DNA of 64,000 nt from Ferrovibrio sp. MS7 (GTDB lineage: Bacteria > Pseudomonadota > Alphaproteobacteria > Ferrovibrionales > Ferrovibrionaceae), in NCBI RefSeq assembly GCF_038404985.1, contig NZ_JBBKBA010000001.1, forward strand, positions 2,570,001 through 2,634,000. Direction: 5' to 3'. The position numbers and the translations under genes are program-made. The number at the start of each line of letters is the position of its first letter. The stretch's first letter is position 1. Shown here in pieces: positions 36,217 to 45,450 of the stretch. A model generated the notes under the pieces. It saw only the letters and a program-made list of their open reading frames with translations. It was not told where the DNA came from and ran no database searches.

Positions 36217-37643
36217 AGCCAGCCGAGCAGGCGCCACCACAGCAGGTCGAGCGGTATCAGCACAACGGAGCTGATGGCGAACAGCCACAGGCAGAGCTTG
36301 GTGGCGGCAGCCATTGGCACGCGGCCGAGCTGCGTCGAGAGCAGCAAAGGTGGCGACTGGTAGGGCACCAGAATGTTGGAGAAGCCGAGCACCTGGCTCA
36401 TCAGCACACTGGCCAGCGGCAGGCCGGTGGCGCGCGCCAGTTCCTCGGCCATTGGCGTCATGATGGTGGGCACACCGGCCAGCGTGGTGACAACGCCGAT
36501 GGCGCTGGAAACGGTTGCCAGCATGCCCACATTCCAGAACGGCGTATCATGGGAGAAATGCGCCACGTGCTCGAAGCCATGCACCAGCAGCGGCCCCAAG
36601 CCGGAACCGGCGACGATGGCGCCGAGTCCCATTACGCCGGCGAGGAAGAACAGCGACGCGAAGCCGATCTCCTCGTTGAACACCCGTTTCGAGGTCAGGC
36701 CGAGGCTTGGCAGCAGGCAGACCAGGGCCGCGCCAAGGCTGACCCAGGCCGGCGAGACATGATGCAGCGCGTCGGTGATCCACAGGATCAGGCTGAGGCC
36801 GAGTATGACACTCAAGCGCCATTGCGGCGCCGTCATCGGCCCCAACGCGGTGCTGTCCTCATCCTTGGCCGCTTCCGCGTCGCGGTCCGGGAACAGCCAC
36901 AGGATCAGCACCACCATCACGGCGGATTTCAGCAGTCCGAGTACCGGGAAATGCAGCAGCAGATACTGGCCATAGGTGGTGGTGTAGCCGTAGAGGGTTT
37001 CCGCGCTGCCGGCCAGGATGGTGTTCGGGATGTTGGAAGGCAGGATCGAGAAGGTTGGCACATGGCTGCCGAAGCAGGCGGCGAGCAGCATGCCAATGCG
37101 GCCGTTGCGGCCTTCCGCGTAGCCCATGCGGTCGGCCAGCGCCATGGTGATTGGCACCAGCAGCACGGCGCGGCCCATGGAGGACGGCATCAGGAAGCCC
37201 AGCAGCAGCCCGACCAGCGCGATGCCGAGCACGATATTGCGGTAGCGCATCCCTAAGGCGCGCGCCATCAGCAGCGCGATGCGCTGGCCGAGACCGGTGA
37301 AGCGAATGGCGGCACCGATCACCAGGCCGCCCAGCACCAGCCAGAAGGTGGTGGAGTGAAAGCCGGAAAAGATCACCGCCGGTGGCGCCACATGCAGCAG
37401 CACGGCGAACAGGAAGAAGGCCAGCGTGGTCCAGTATTCCGGCAGCGCTCCGCTGGCCCACAGGCCGATGCCGAACACGCCCAGCGCGGCGGTCAGCGCC
37501 ATCTCCTGCGGGATATGCTGCTTTGTCAGGACCCAGGTCAGCAGCGCGGCGACAACCACGCCCAGTGCGGTCCAGAGTTTGTGGGCGGGAATAGTTTCCA
37601 CACCGCCGGGCGGCTTGGCCGCAGCGCCGGGCATTGACGACAT
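36213..37643 (-). CDS. SLC13/DASS family anion transporter
   Basis: 476-aa membrane transporter with 11-12 hydrophobic segments. Family features: LPEYWTTLAFFLFAVLLH, FHSTTFWLVLGGLVIGAAIRFTGLG, then MPSSMGRAVLLVPITMALAD and a second inverted repeat with FLAGVMGLGAIVAGSGLG and TPIMTPMAEELA. These carry dicarboxylates, citrate or sulfate with Na+ or H+. It may take up a carbon source for the neighbouring catabolic genes, but the substrate is not evident. Next to it the URC operon runs divergently; no direct link is obvious. Confidence 0.85.
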   Translation of the reverse strand: MSSMPGAAAKPPGGVETIPAHKLWTALGVVVAALLTWVLTKQHIPQEMALTAALGVFGIGLWASGALPEYWTTLAFFLFAVLLHVAPPAVIFSGFHSTTFWLVLGGLVIGAAIRFTGLGQRIALLMARALGMRYRNIVLGIALVGLLLGFLMPSSMGRAVLLVPITMALADRMGYAEGRNGRIGMLLAACFGSHVPTFSILPSNIPNTILAGSAETLYGYTTTYGQYLLLHFPVLGLLKSAVMVVLILWLFPDRDAEAAKDEDSTALGPMTAPQWRLSVILGLSLILWITDALHHVSPAWVSLGAALVCLLPSLGLTSKRVFNEEIGFASLFFLAGVMGLGAIVAGSGLGPLLVHGFEHVAHFSHDTPFWNVGMLATVSSAIGVVTTLAGVPTIMTPMAEELARATGLPLASVLMSQVLGFSNILVPYQSPPLLLSTQLGRVPMAAATKLCLWLFAISSVVLIPLDLLWWRLLGWL

Positions 37644-37792
37644 GAGTACAAATCCTTGTTCTGCTTTTCTGGGTACTAGGCGCGGGGCGGAGCCAGTAGA
37701 AGGGGAAATAGTACTCTAGGCGGCATGGTCTAGGGGCGCTATGGCTAGATCGGGTGCCTTGGCGATCCAGCGATCCGGCGTTAGGATGGGGG

Positions 37793-39082
37793 ATGAAGAC
37801 CGAGACCGACCTGCCGGCCAAGAAGCCGGCAATCAAGCCCATCGTTCTCACCTCGCATCCCGGCGGCAGCGGACCGAAGCCCTTGCCCATCGACTGGGGT
37901 GCCGCCGATCCGCTACGCCGTGGCCCGATCATTGCGACCGTGCATACCGGCGAGGGCGCCGCCATCGCCGCAAAGAATGCCATCGGCACCCATGCCGGTG
38001 CCTATGCGCTGTATCGCGCGCTGGCCATCGCCGCCGGGCAGCTCAAGGCCGATCACAAGCCCGATCTCACCAACACCGCGCCGGCCGAGGCCATCGGGCC
38101 GTTTCCGCAATGGGCCGATCCGGCGAAGATCGTGTCCATGGACCCGTTCGGCCACATGGTCAGCGAGGCCTATGCCGACCTGATCCGGCTCGGTGCCGAT
38201 ATCCGCCCGAGCATCGCGGTGACCAAGGCGCATATCAACATGCCTGAGTTGCTGGATGCCATGCGCGCTGGCCGCCTCAAGGCCGATGGCGAAGTGCTGG
38301 CGGCGAATGGCGATGTGCGCGTCACCAAGGTCGCCATCGAGCCGGTATGGTGGCTGCCCGGCGTGGCGGCGCGGTTCAAGATCAGCGAGACCGACTTGCG
38401 CCGCAATCTGTTCGAGCAGACCGCCGGCATGTTCCCGGAACTGGTGACGCGGCCCGATCTCAAGGTATTCCTGCCGCCGATCGGCGGCATGACGGTGTAC
38501 TTGTTCGGCGATATCGCCAAGCTCGGCAAGCCGGAAACCCGCATCGCCTGCCGCATCCACGATGAATGCAACGGTTCCGACGTGTTCGGCTCCGATATCT
38601 GCACCTGCAGGCCTTACCTCGCCCATGGCATAGAAGTCTGCATCGAGATGGCGCAGCGGGGCGGCGTCGGCGTCATTGTCTATAACCGCAAGGAGGGTAG
38701 GGCGCTCGGCGAGGTAACCAAGTTCCTGGTCTACAATGCCCGCAAGCGTCAGGCCGGCGGCGACCGTGCCGAGGCTTATTTCGAGCGCACCGAGTGCGTT
38801 GCCGGCGTGCAGGACATGCGCTTCCAGGAATTGATGCCCGATGTGCTGCACTGGCTCGGCATCACCCGTGTCGACAAGCTGGTGTCGATGAGCAATCTGA
38901 AATTCCAGCCGCTGGTGGATAGCGGCATCGAGGTGGTGGAGCGCATCCCGATCCCGGACGAATTGATCCCCGCCGATGCGCGGGTGGAAATGGATGCCAA
39001 GAAGGCGGCTGGCTATTTCACCGACAAGGTGCCCGATGCCGCCGAACTGAAGCAGAGCAAGGGCCGCCGGCTGGATGAGTGA
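37793..39082 (+). CDS. GTP cyclohydrolase II-like protein (URC1-type, uracil catabolism)
   Basis: 429-aa protein whose C-terminal half is a GTP cyclohydrolase II domain: C-x10-C-x-C zinc site at C259, C270 and C272 (IHDECNGSDVFGSDICTC), then VIVYNRKEGRALGEVTK like the RibA GTP-binding segment. The N-terminal 230 residues are specific to the URC1 branch. In yeast Lachancea kluyveri URC1 is needed to degrade uracil, and its bacterial homologues lie with URC4 and Upp, as here. It probably opens a pyrimidine ring rather than GTP. ATG 37793 follows GGATGGGGG. It overlaps the DUF1688 gene by 8 nt. Confidence 0.88.
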   Translation: MKTETDLPAKKPAIKPIVLTSHPGGSGPKPLPIDWGAADPLRRGPIIATVHTGEGAAIAAKNAIGTHAGAYALYRALAIAAGQLKADHKPDLTNTAPAEAIGPFPQWADPAKIVSMDPFGHMVSEAYADLIRLGADIRPSIAVTKAHINMPELLDAMRAGRLKADGEVLAANGDVRVTKVAIEPVWWLPGVAARFKISETDLRRNLFEQTAGMFPELVTRPDLKVFLPPIGGMTVYLFGDIAKLGKPETRIACRIHDECNGSDVFGSDICTCRPYLAHGIEVCIEMAQRGGVGVIVYNRKEGRALGEVTKFLVYNARKRQAGGDRAEAYFERTECVAGVQDMRFQELMPDVLHWLGITRVDKLVSMSNLKFQPLVDSGIEVVERIPIPDELIPADARVEMDAKKAAGYFTDKVPDAAELKQSKGRRLDE

Positions 39083-40295
39083 GTTGCTTGACTGGCTGCT
39101 CAGCCCGGTGGCGATCCGTGCCCGCGCCGAGCAGCTCTATGCCCATGTTGCTGCCGGCAAGTCGGCGTATTTCACGCTCGACGCCGGCCGGCTGGAAGCT
39201 GCGGCGGATTACGTCGCAGAGGTCATCCGCGCGAATTACCCCTCCTTGAAGATTCCCTATCACGCCCGCTGGCGCCATTTCGGCGACCGCTGGGACAAGC
39301 TGGCGCCCCGTTTCCAGGGCATCCACCCGGATGAACTGGCGCGCATCCGTTTCGATCTCGCCGTGGTGTCGGTGCTGCTCGATGCCGGCGCGGGCGCGGC
39401 ATGGAAATACGAGGAGCCGGGTACGGGCCAGATGCTGGCGCGTTCGGAAGGCTTGGCGGTGGCCAGCTTGCATGCCTTCCAGAAGGGTGTGTTCTCGCGC
39501 CTGCCGGAAGCCTTGCCCTGCCGCGCCGATGCCGAAGGCCTGGAGCGTATCGCCACGGAGGATATCGCCCAGGCATTCCAGGTGACGGCGGATAATCCGC
39601 TCGATGGCCTGGAAGGGCGCACCAAGCTGCTGCGCGATCTTGGCGCAGCATTACGCAAGAGCCCGGATTACTTCGGCCGTGCCGATGAGGTGCCGCGCAT
39701 CGGTTTCCTGTTCGATCACCTGAAGGCGCAGGCGCGCGATGGCGTGCTGCCGGCGGATGCCATCCTCAAGGCGTTGCTGCGCGGCCTTGGCCCAGTCTGG
39801 CCGGGGCGGATCGAGTTCGAGGGCGTCAATCTCGGCGATTGCTGGCGCCATGCGGCGGCCACCGCGCCGGATGCCAGCAATGGCCTGGTGCCGTTCCACA
39901 AGCTGTCGCAGTGGCTGGCCTATTCGCTGGTCGAACCGCTGGAGGAGGCGGGTATCCGCGTCGCTGATCTGGATGCGCTGACCGGCCTGCCGGAATACCG
40001 CAATGGCGGCCTGTTCCTCGATCTTGGCGTGTTGCGCCTGAAGGATCCGGCCCTGGCCGCCGAGCGGCTGCCGCCAGCCCATGAGGCTGTCGTGGAATGG
40101 CGTGCCCTGACGGTGGCGTTGCTGGACCGCCTGGCCGATCCGCTACGCCGCCGCTTGGGCAAAACCCGAGCCGAGCTGCCGCTGGCCAGCCTGCTCGAAG
40201 GCGGCACCTGGGCCGCGGGACGGCGCATCGCCGCCGAGCGCCGGCCTGGCGGGCCGCCACCACTCAACATCATCAGCGATGGCACGGTTTTCTAA
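39075..40295 (+). CDS. DUF1688 (URC4-type) protein
   Basis: 406-aa soluble protein matching DUF1688, the family of yeast URC4: LLSPVAIRARAEQLYAHV, YHARWRHFG, LVPFHKLSQWLAYSLVEPLE and TGLPEYRNGGLFLDLGVLRL. The enzymatic step is not established; genetics in yeast put URC4 in uracil breakdown along with URC1. It starts inside the 3' end of the URC1-like gene and is followed by upp after 6 nt, so all three are one transcript. Confidence 0.9.
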   Translation: MSELLDWLLSPVAIRARAEQLYAHVAAGKSAYFTLDAGRLEAAADYVAEVIRANYPSLKIPYHARWRHFGDRWDKLAPRFQGIHPDELARIRFDLAVVSVLLDAGAGAAWKYEEPGTGQMLARSEGLAVASLHAFQKGVFSRLPEALPCRADAEGLERIATEDIAQAFQVTADNPLDGLEGRTKLLRDLGAALRKSPDYFGRADEVPRIGFLFDHLKAQARDGVLPADAILKALLRGLGPVWPGRIEFEGVNLGDCWRHAAATAPDASNGLVPFHKLSQWLAYSLVEPLEEAGIRVADLDALTGLPEYRNGGLFLDLGVLRLKDPALAAERLPPAHEAVVEWRALTVALLDRLADPLRRRLGKTRAELPLASLLEGGTWAAGRRIAAERRPGGPPPLNIISDGTVF

Positions 40296-40301
40296 GGGAG
40301 T

Positions 40302-40937
40302 GTGCGAATGTCGAACGTGCATGTGATCGATCACCCTCTGGTGCAGCACAAGCTGACACTGCTGCGCCGCAAGGAAGTGTCGACCGCCGAATTCCGTGGC
40401 CTAGTGCGCGAGGTCAGCCTGCTGATGGCCTATGAGGTGCTGCGCGACCTGCCGACCGAGCTGGTGAGCATTGAGACGCCGCTGGAGCAGATGCAGGCGC
40501 CGCTGCTGTTGGGCAAGAAGCTCTGCTTCGTCTCCATCCTGCGCGCTGGCAACGGCATTCTGGATGGCATGCTCGATCTGGTGCCTTCTGCCCGCGTCGG
40601 GCATGTCGGGCTCTACCGCGATCCCGCTACCCTGGTGCCGGTGGAGTATTACCTCAAGCTGCCCGACGATGTGAGCCAGCGCCTTGTCGTGGTGGTGGAT
40701 CCGATGCTGGCCACCGGCCATTCCGCAGCGGCAGCAGTGTCCCGCCTGAAGCAGGCTGGTGCCACGCAGATCAAGTTTGTCTGCCTGCTCACCGTGCCGG
40801 AAGGCCTGCGCGTGTTCCATGACAGCCACCCGGACGTGCCGGTCTATACCGCCGCCGTGGACCGCCAGCTCGACGACCATGGCTATATCCGTCCCGGTCT
40901 CGGCGATGCCGGCGACCGGCTTTACGGCACCAAATAG
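40302..40937 (+). CDS. upp: Uracil phosphoribosyltransferase
   Basis: 211-aa enzyme turning uracil and PRPP into UMP. N terminus [17 protein letters not shown], the region [17 protein letters not shown], and the PRPP-binding loop [16 protein letters not shown] are typical, and the C-terminal [24 protein letters not shown] uracil-binding segment is complete. In the yeast URC pathway a uracil phosphoribosyltransferase (URC6) is also required, so here Upp probably supplies the nucleotide substrate of the two preceding genes as well as salvage. Confidence 0.96.
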   Translation: MRMSNVHVIDHPLVQHKLTLLRRKEVSTAEFRGLVREVSLLMAYEVLRDLPTELVSIETPLEQMQAPLLLGKKLCFVSILRAGNGILDGMLDLVPSARVGHVGLYRDPATLVPVEYYLKLPDDVSQRLVVVVDPMLATGHSAAAAVSRLKQAGATQIKFVCLLTVPEGLRVFHDSHPDVPVYTAAVDRQLDDHGYIRPGLGDAGDRLYGTK

Positions 40938-41066
40938 CGAATTCCACCGGTCACATCGGAGTCTAGTGTGTCGGCTGTCACAGGCTGGCCCTCGACTTGC
41001 GCCGCCACGCTCCCATTTGTCGGGCTAAGACATACACCAAGCCCAGACAAATCAAAGGAACGTGCC

Positions 41067-41693
41067 ATGGCCTTCCTCTATCGCCGCCTCGTCCGTATCG
41101 GACTCACTCTTGCCGTTGCCACCGCTGCCGGTCTTGCCGCGCCGGCTTTTGCCGCCTCGCCGGACAGCCTGTCCGCCGAGCCTCTGGCGATTGCCGCCAG
41201 CCCGGTGCCGCGCGTGGTGGGCCATGACCAGCGCCGCAATGTCTCCGTGGTACTCGGCCAGCGGCTCGCTGCTGGACCCGGCTCCGGCATCGCCGTGCGG
41301 CTTGCCGATGGCACCAATGTGGTGATTGGTCCGAACAGCGCCATCAGCGTCGACGAATATGCCCCCGATCGCATCGTGCTGCGGCTAGAGCGGGGCAGCT
41401 TCCATGTCGATTCCGCTAACCCTGGCCTGGTGTATGTGGTGCTGCCCTCGGGCAGTGTCAGCATTCGTGCTGCGGCGGTTGCAGGCCGCGTCACGCCGGA
41501 TGTAACGGACGTGGTGATGCTGAGCCCTGGCCGCGCCGAGGTCACCGGCTTCGGTGGCCGCAGCGTGCGGCTCGACCGCCAGGGCCTCGCCACGCGGATT
41601 CAGGGCCTTGGCAGCCCGAGCAGCCCGGCGATGCTGCCGGCGGAGCGGCTGAAGGACTTTGCCGGCATCGTCTCCCAGGTTGCCTCGCGCTGA
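41067..41693 (+). CDS. Exported FecR-like domain protein
   Basis: 208-aa secreted protein. A signal peptide (to AFAAS near residue 30) is followed by a FecR-type beta region: GSGIAVRLADGTNVVIGPNSAISVDEY, LRLERGSFHVDS and LPSGSVSIRAA. Stand-alone periplasmic FecR domain proteins are common in alphaproteobacteria and are not the anti-sigma FecR; their role is unclear. RBS AAAGGAA lies 6 nt before ATG 41067; the frame is open for a further 33 codons upstream without support. Confidence 0.78.
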   Translation: MAFLYRRLVRIGLTLAVATAAGLAAPAFAASPDSLSAEPLAIAASPVPRVVGHDQRRNVSVVLGQRLAAGPGSGIAVRLADGTNVVIGPNSAISVDEYAPDRIVLRLERGSFHVDSANPGLVYVVLPSGSVSIRAAAVAGRVTPDVTDVVMLSPGRAEVTGFGGRSVRLDRQGLATRIQGLGSPSSPAMLPAERLKDFAGIVSQVASR

Positions 41694-41813
41694 CCCGATT
41701 CCGTTGCCCTTTCCTCCGCGGCGACCCGCCGCTGGGGAAAAGCGCCGGTTTTAGCCTCGCCGGAGTCGTTTTGTGACACACTTCGGCGGCGTTATCGGCC
41801 CAGCGCTCAAATA

Positions 41814-41846
41814 GCAAAAAAGCCGCATGAATTGCGGCTTTTTTGC
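41814..41846. terminator. Strong bidirectional hairpin terminator
   Basis: GCAAAAAAGCCGCA, a 5-nt loop (TGAAT), TGCGGCTTTTTTGC: a perfect 14-bp stem with A- and T-runs at its ends, so it can stop transcription in either direction. It lies 120 bp after the FecR-like gene and before the decarboxylase leader. Confidence 0.88.
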
Positions 41847-41889
41847 ATTTCTGTGGGTGCTGTGTCCTCCCCGGCAGTGACCCCTGGGA

Positions 41890-42086
41890 CACAGTGAGCG
41901 AAAAAAAATTTCGCGAGGGGGCAGTTTGCTATTGCGTTGGGGGGCAAATGTTGTAAATAGCACCTCATGTGACGCACCCGCACGTGCCGATGGCCCCTGG
42001 CAGGTTATGCAACGACGAACGCGTCTCTTTTGGTGGCACAGTGAAAGCTGTGTCGGGTTCAGAGCCGGTCCGAGAGGGAGGTTTCG
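41890..42086 (+). ncRNA. Structured leader of the decarboxylase gene, candidate speF motif
   Basis: The 197 nt between the terminator and the ornithine/lysine decarboxylase are non-coding. Near the 3' end is a 7-bp hairpin with GGCACAG (42035-42041), a 6-nt loop and CTGTGTC (42048-42054), preceded by CTCTTTTGGTGG. The TCTC at 42024-42027 can pair with GAGA at 42072-42075 beside the Shine-Dalgarno GGGAGG. Alphaproteobacterial ornithine decarboxylase genes are known to carry a conserved leader called the speF motif (RF00518); position and gene match, but I cannot confirm the family without a covariance model. Confidence 0.45.
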
Positions 42087-43292
42087 ATGCTTGCAGCCAA
42101 TGGTGGCCGCGTGAAGACTCGTCTGCGAAATACGCCCGTGAAGCGTTTTGAGCAGGGGCAGATCACCCCGAAAATTCAGAAGTTCCTCGCCGATTGCCAG
42201 GACACCGAGCCGTTCCTCGTGGTCGATGTCGATGTGGTTGAGCACAACTACCGCACGCTGCGCCGTTTGCTGCCGCTGGCCAAGGTGTTCTATGCCACCA
42301 AGGCGAACCCGGCTGAGGAAATCGTGCGCCGCCTGGCCGATCTCGGCTCCAGCTTCGATGTCGCCTCCACCGGCGAGATTGAGCTGTGCCTGAGCCAGGG
42401 CGTGACCGCCGACCGCATTTCCTACGGCTCGACCATCAAGAAGCGCAGCGATATCGCCGTGGCCTTCAACAAGGGCGTGCGCCTCTATGCCTTCGACTCC
42501 GAAGCCGAGCTGCTGAAGCTGGCTGACGTAGCGCCGGGCTCGCGCGTGTTCTGCCGCGTGCTGATGGAGTGCGAGGGCGCCGAATGGCCGCTGTCGCGCA
42601 AGTTCGGCTGCTCGCCGCGCATGGCTGCGGACCTGCTGGTACAGGCGCGCCGTCTGGGCCTGGAGCCCTACGGCATCTCCTTCCATGTCGGCTCGCAGCA
42701 GACCGATCTCGGCCAGTGGGACAAGGCTGTGGCCCAGGTGGCGCAGATGTTCACCATCCTGCAGGAAGCGGATGTGGAGCTGCGCATGATCAACCTGGGC
42801 GGCGGCTTCCCGGCCCGCTATCGCTCGGATGTGCCGATGCTGGAAGCCTATGCCAAGGCGATCTCGGACGCGATGACGAAGCATTTCGGCAACAAGCTGC
42901 CGGAAATGATCGTCGAGCCGGGCCGTGGTCTGGTTGGCGATGCCGGCGTGATCCAGGCCGAGGTGGTGCTGATCTCGCGCAAGGACTATGACGAGGACCG
43001 CCGCTGGGTCTATCTCGACATCGGCAAGTTCTCCGGCCTGGCCGAGACCATGGACGAGGCGATCAAGTACCGCCTGGTGACGCCGCGTGACGGCGGCCCC
43101 ACCGGTCCGGTCTCGATCGCGGGTCCGACCTGCGATAGCGCCGACATCCTGTATGAGAAGGCTGACTACCAGATGCCGCTCGACCTCCAGGTCGGCGACA
43201 AGGTGCAGATCCTCTCGACCGGCGCCTACACCACCACCTACTCCTCGGTGGGCTTCAACGGCTTCCCGCCGCTGAAGAGCTACTGCATCTAA
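42087..43292 (+). CDS. Ornithine/lysine decarboxylase, alanine racemase fold (type III/IV PLP)
   Basis: 401-aa PLP decarboxylase of the eukaryotic-ODC/DapDC fold. PLP lysine in FYATKANP (near residue 72), FDVASTGEIE, HVGSQ, INLGGGFP, the phosphate-binding EPGRGLVGDAG, and the catalytic Cys in GPTCDSADIL are all present. It should make putrescine from ornithine, possibly cadaverine from lysine; the Cys plus DSAD motif fits ODC/LDC rather than diaminopimelate decarboxylase. The GGGAGG RBS is well placed. The leader suggests polyamine control. Confidence 0.92.
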   Translation: MLAANGGRVKTRLRNTPVKRFEQGQITPKIQKFLADCQDTEPFLVVDVDVVEHNYRTLRRLLPLAKVFYATKANPAEEIVRRLADLGSSFDVASTGEIELCLSQGVTADRISYGSTIKKRSDIAVAFNKGVRLYAFDSEAELLKLADVAPGSRVFCRVLMECEGAEWPLSRKFGCSPRMAADLLVQARRLGLEPYGISFHVGSQQTDLGQWDKAVAQVAQMFTILQEADVELRMINLGGGFPARYRSDVPMLEAYAKAISDAMTKHFGNKLPEMIVEPGRGLVGDAGVIQAEVVLISRKDYDEDRRWVYLDIGKFSGLAETMDEAIKYRLVTPRDGGPTGPVSIAGPTCDSADILYEKADYQMPLDLQVGDKVQILSTGAYTTTYSSVGFNGFPPLKSYCI

Positions 43293-43677
43293 GCAGCGAA
43301 CCCAAGACGGGTAGCGCTGGGCGCAATGCCCTGGCGATGCTCGTCTTTTCGCGCCGGAACCCCGGACTACCGCTTGACGGACTCCGGGGTTCCGGCTGCG
43401 ACTAAAGGCTGTGGAATCTCACCACTGCTGCGCGTTTTACTGCAATTCCGCTTGCCGCAAACGTCAAGCTGTGTGACAAATTTCGTGTGATTCCGTCAGT
43501 TTGTCGGAAGCGATGGGAGAAGCTTTCTCCTCAAAAACAGAAGAACGGTGGGAGGCCATGGCCCGCCGGGGGCGCCAGGGCGCCGGGTACATGGAACCGG
43601 GGTGGGGCGAATGCTTCCAAAATTCAGGGTGAGTCCGTGAACGGACGGGTGACTTGCCACGCTACGGGGAATCTCCC
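43293..43677. other. 385-bp intergenic region with several hairpins
   Basis: Between the decarboxylase and the PAS kinase. It holds a 13-bp perfect stem CCGGAACCCCGGA (43354-43366) with TCCGGGGTTCCGG (43383-43395), with no T-run, and further small stems near 43510 (GGAGAAGCTTTCTCC) and 43634 (GTCCGTGAACGGAC). No coding frame of good quality and no known RNA family is recognised. Confidence 0.6.
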
Positions 43678-43713
43678 ATGAGCGGAGCCGGGCCCATGAG
43701 CGGAGCCGGGGAG
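43678..43713 (+). repeat. Tandem 18-bp duplication of the kinase start
   Basis: ATGAGCGGAGCCGGG with CCC is followed by a second copy at 43696, giving MSGAGP-MSGAG at the protein start and two possible in-frame start codons. Confidence 0.85.
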
Positions 43714-45450
43714 GATGATTTCCTGCTGGCACTGGGCGCCCGCCACCGCCGGGAACAGCTCGACGCGGCCTTGCTGCAACTCCGCCCCCGCGATGATACC
43801 TCGGACCTGTTTCTCGCCGCGCTGGATGGCATCGGCGAGGCTTTGGCGGTGTGGGATGAGGGGCCGCGGCTGCTGCGCTTCAACCGCCGCCTGCCGGAAA
43901 TCTTCGGGCTGTCGCCAGCCGACCTTGTGCCCGGTCTCCCGGCCAAGGATTTCCTGTTTCTGCTGATCGACCAGGGCGTGGTCAATCTGCGCGCCGAGGA
44001 AGCCGAGGCCTGGGTGGAAGCCTATGTCGATGCCTCGACGCGCGCCGACCGCAAGCAGGAAGTGCGGCTGGCCGATGGCACCTGGCTGAGCTTCGACTGG
44101 CGCCGCATGCCACCGGGTCTCGGCAGCGGCGGCTATGTCTCGGTGTTCAGCGACATCACCGCACGCAAGCGGGCGCAACTCCGCCTGCGCCATGCCGAAG
44201 CCAAGTATCGCCAGATTTTCGATAACGTGCAGGAAGGCATCCTGCAGGTGACGCCAGAAGGCCGCATCCTGTCAGTGAACAAGGCCGGTGCCCGCGTGTT
44301 CGGCTATGCCTCGCCGGAGGTGATGCTGCGCGAGGTGACCAATATCGGCCGCCAGCTCTACCTGCAGAGCACGCGCCAGCGCGAATTGATGGACCTGCTC
44401 GAGCGCAACGGCGCGGTGCAGGATTTCCGTTCGCAGATGCGCCGGCGCGACGGTGGCATCATCTGGGTGGCCAAGACCTTGCGCCGCGTGGTCGATGACC
44501 GTGGCAACACGGTGATGATCGAAGGCATGTTCCGCGATGTCTCCAGCCAGCGCCGCGCCGAAGAGGCGCTGATGCAGGCGAAGGATCAGGCCGAGGCGGC
44601 GAACCGTGCCAAGAGCGATTTCCTTGCCAATATGAGCCATGAGCTGCGCACGCCGCTGAATGCCATTCTCGGCTTCTCGCAGATTCTTTCCGAAGGCATG
44701 CTGGGGCCGCTCGGCAATGCGAAATACACCGAATATTGCCGCGACATCCTGGCTTCTGGCCGGCATCTCCTGGCGCTGATCAATGACATCCTGGATATGG
44801 CCAAGGTCGAGGCCGGCAAGATGGCGCTCGATGAAGAATGGCTCGATCTCGAGGACAGCATCGATGCTGCCTTGCTGCTGGTGCGCGAGCGTGCTGCGCA
44901 GGGCAGCATTCACCTGTCGAAGACATTGCCGAAGCCACCGCCCACCGTGTGGGGCGATACCCGCCGCCTGCGCCAGGTATGGATCAACCTGCTGACCAAT
45001 GCGGTGAAGTTCACGCCGGCCGAGGGGCGCGTGAATGTGAATGTATCGGTCAGCGAGGATGGAGCCATCGCCATTGCGGTATCGGATACCGGCATCGGCA
45101 TTGCCGCCGCCGATATCGAACGCGTGCTGCAGCCCTTCAGCCAGGTGGAAACCGCCTTGAGCCGTGGCCATGAAGGCACCGGCCTTGGCCTTGCCCTGAC
45201 CCGCAGCCTGGTGGAATTGCATGGCGGCCGGCTGGCCATCGACAGTGAAGTCGGCATCGGCACCACGGTCACTGTGATCCTGCCGGCGGATCGCCGCCGC
45301 ACCGCGGCTTTGCTACCGCAGCAGCTTTCAGGGGATGCGCAGGACCAGCTTGCCGACAACCTGGCGTTCGCCCAGGCGGACAATGGCGCGGGCAGCACGA
45401 TTGAAGGGGTGGATTTCGCTCACCAGCGGACGCCCCTTGCCGCTGGCTAG
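43678..45450 (+). CDS. Cytosolic PAS-PAS sensor histidine kinase
   Basis: 590-aa kinase without membrane segments. Two PAS domains (around residues 50-170 and 175-300; EGILQVTPEGRILSVNKAGARVFG marks the second), HisKA with SHELRTPLNAILGFSQ, and HATPase_c (NLLTNAVKF, DTGIGI, GTGLGLALT). The dimerisation helix carries MLGPLGNAKYTEYCRDIL as in PleC/DivJ-type kinases and resembles the membrane kinase at 19.8-21.8 kb. The start ATG 43678 lies in a tandem 18-bp duplication that adds MSGAGP. The last 41 codons run antisense over the end of the quinone reductase gene. No response regulator is next to it. Confidence 0.9.
   Translation: MSGAGPMSGAGEDDFLLALGARHRREQLDAALLQLRPRDDTSDLFLAALDGIGEALAVWDEGPRLLRFNRRLPEIFGLSPADLVPGLPAKDFLFLLIDQGVVNLRAEEAEAWVEAYVDASTRADRKQEVRLADGTWLSFDWRRMPPGLGSGGYVSVFSDITARKRAQLRLRHAEAKYRQIFDNVQEGILQVTPEGRILSVNKAGARVFGYASPEVMLREVTNIGRQLYLQSTRQRELMDLLERNGAVQDFRSQMRRRDGGIIWVAKTLRRVVDDRGNTVMIEGMFRDVSSQRRAEEALMQAKDQAEAANRAKSDFLANMSHELRTPLNAILGFSQILSEGMLGPLGNAKYTEYCRDILASGRHLLALINDILDMAKVEAGKMALDEEWLDLEDSIDAALLLVRERAAQGSIHLSKTLPKPPPTVWGDTRRLRQVWINLLTNAVKFTPAEGRVNVNVSVSEDGAIAIAVSDTGIGIAAADIERVLQPFSQVETALSRGHEGTGLGLALTRSLVELHGGRLAIDSEVGIGTTVTVILPADRRRTAALLPQQLSGDAQDQLADNLAFAQADNGAGSTIEGVDFAHQRTPLAAG

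Noticed and set aside
43540-43677. Possible cobalamin or GEMM riboswitch before the PAS kinase
   Set aside because: No B12 box or GEMM core could be matched; only generic hairpins.
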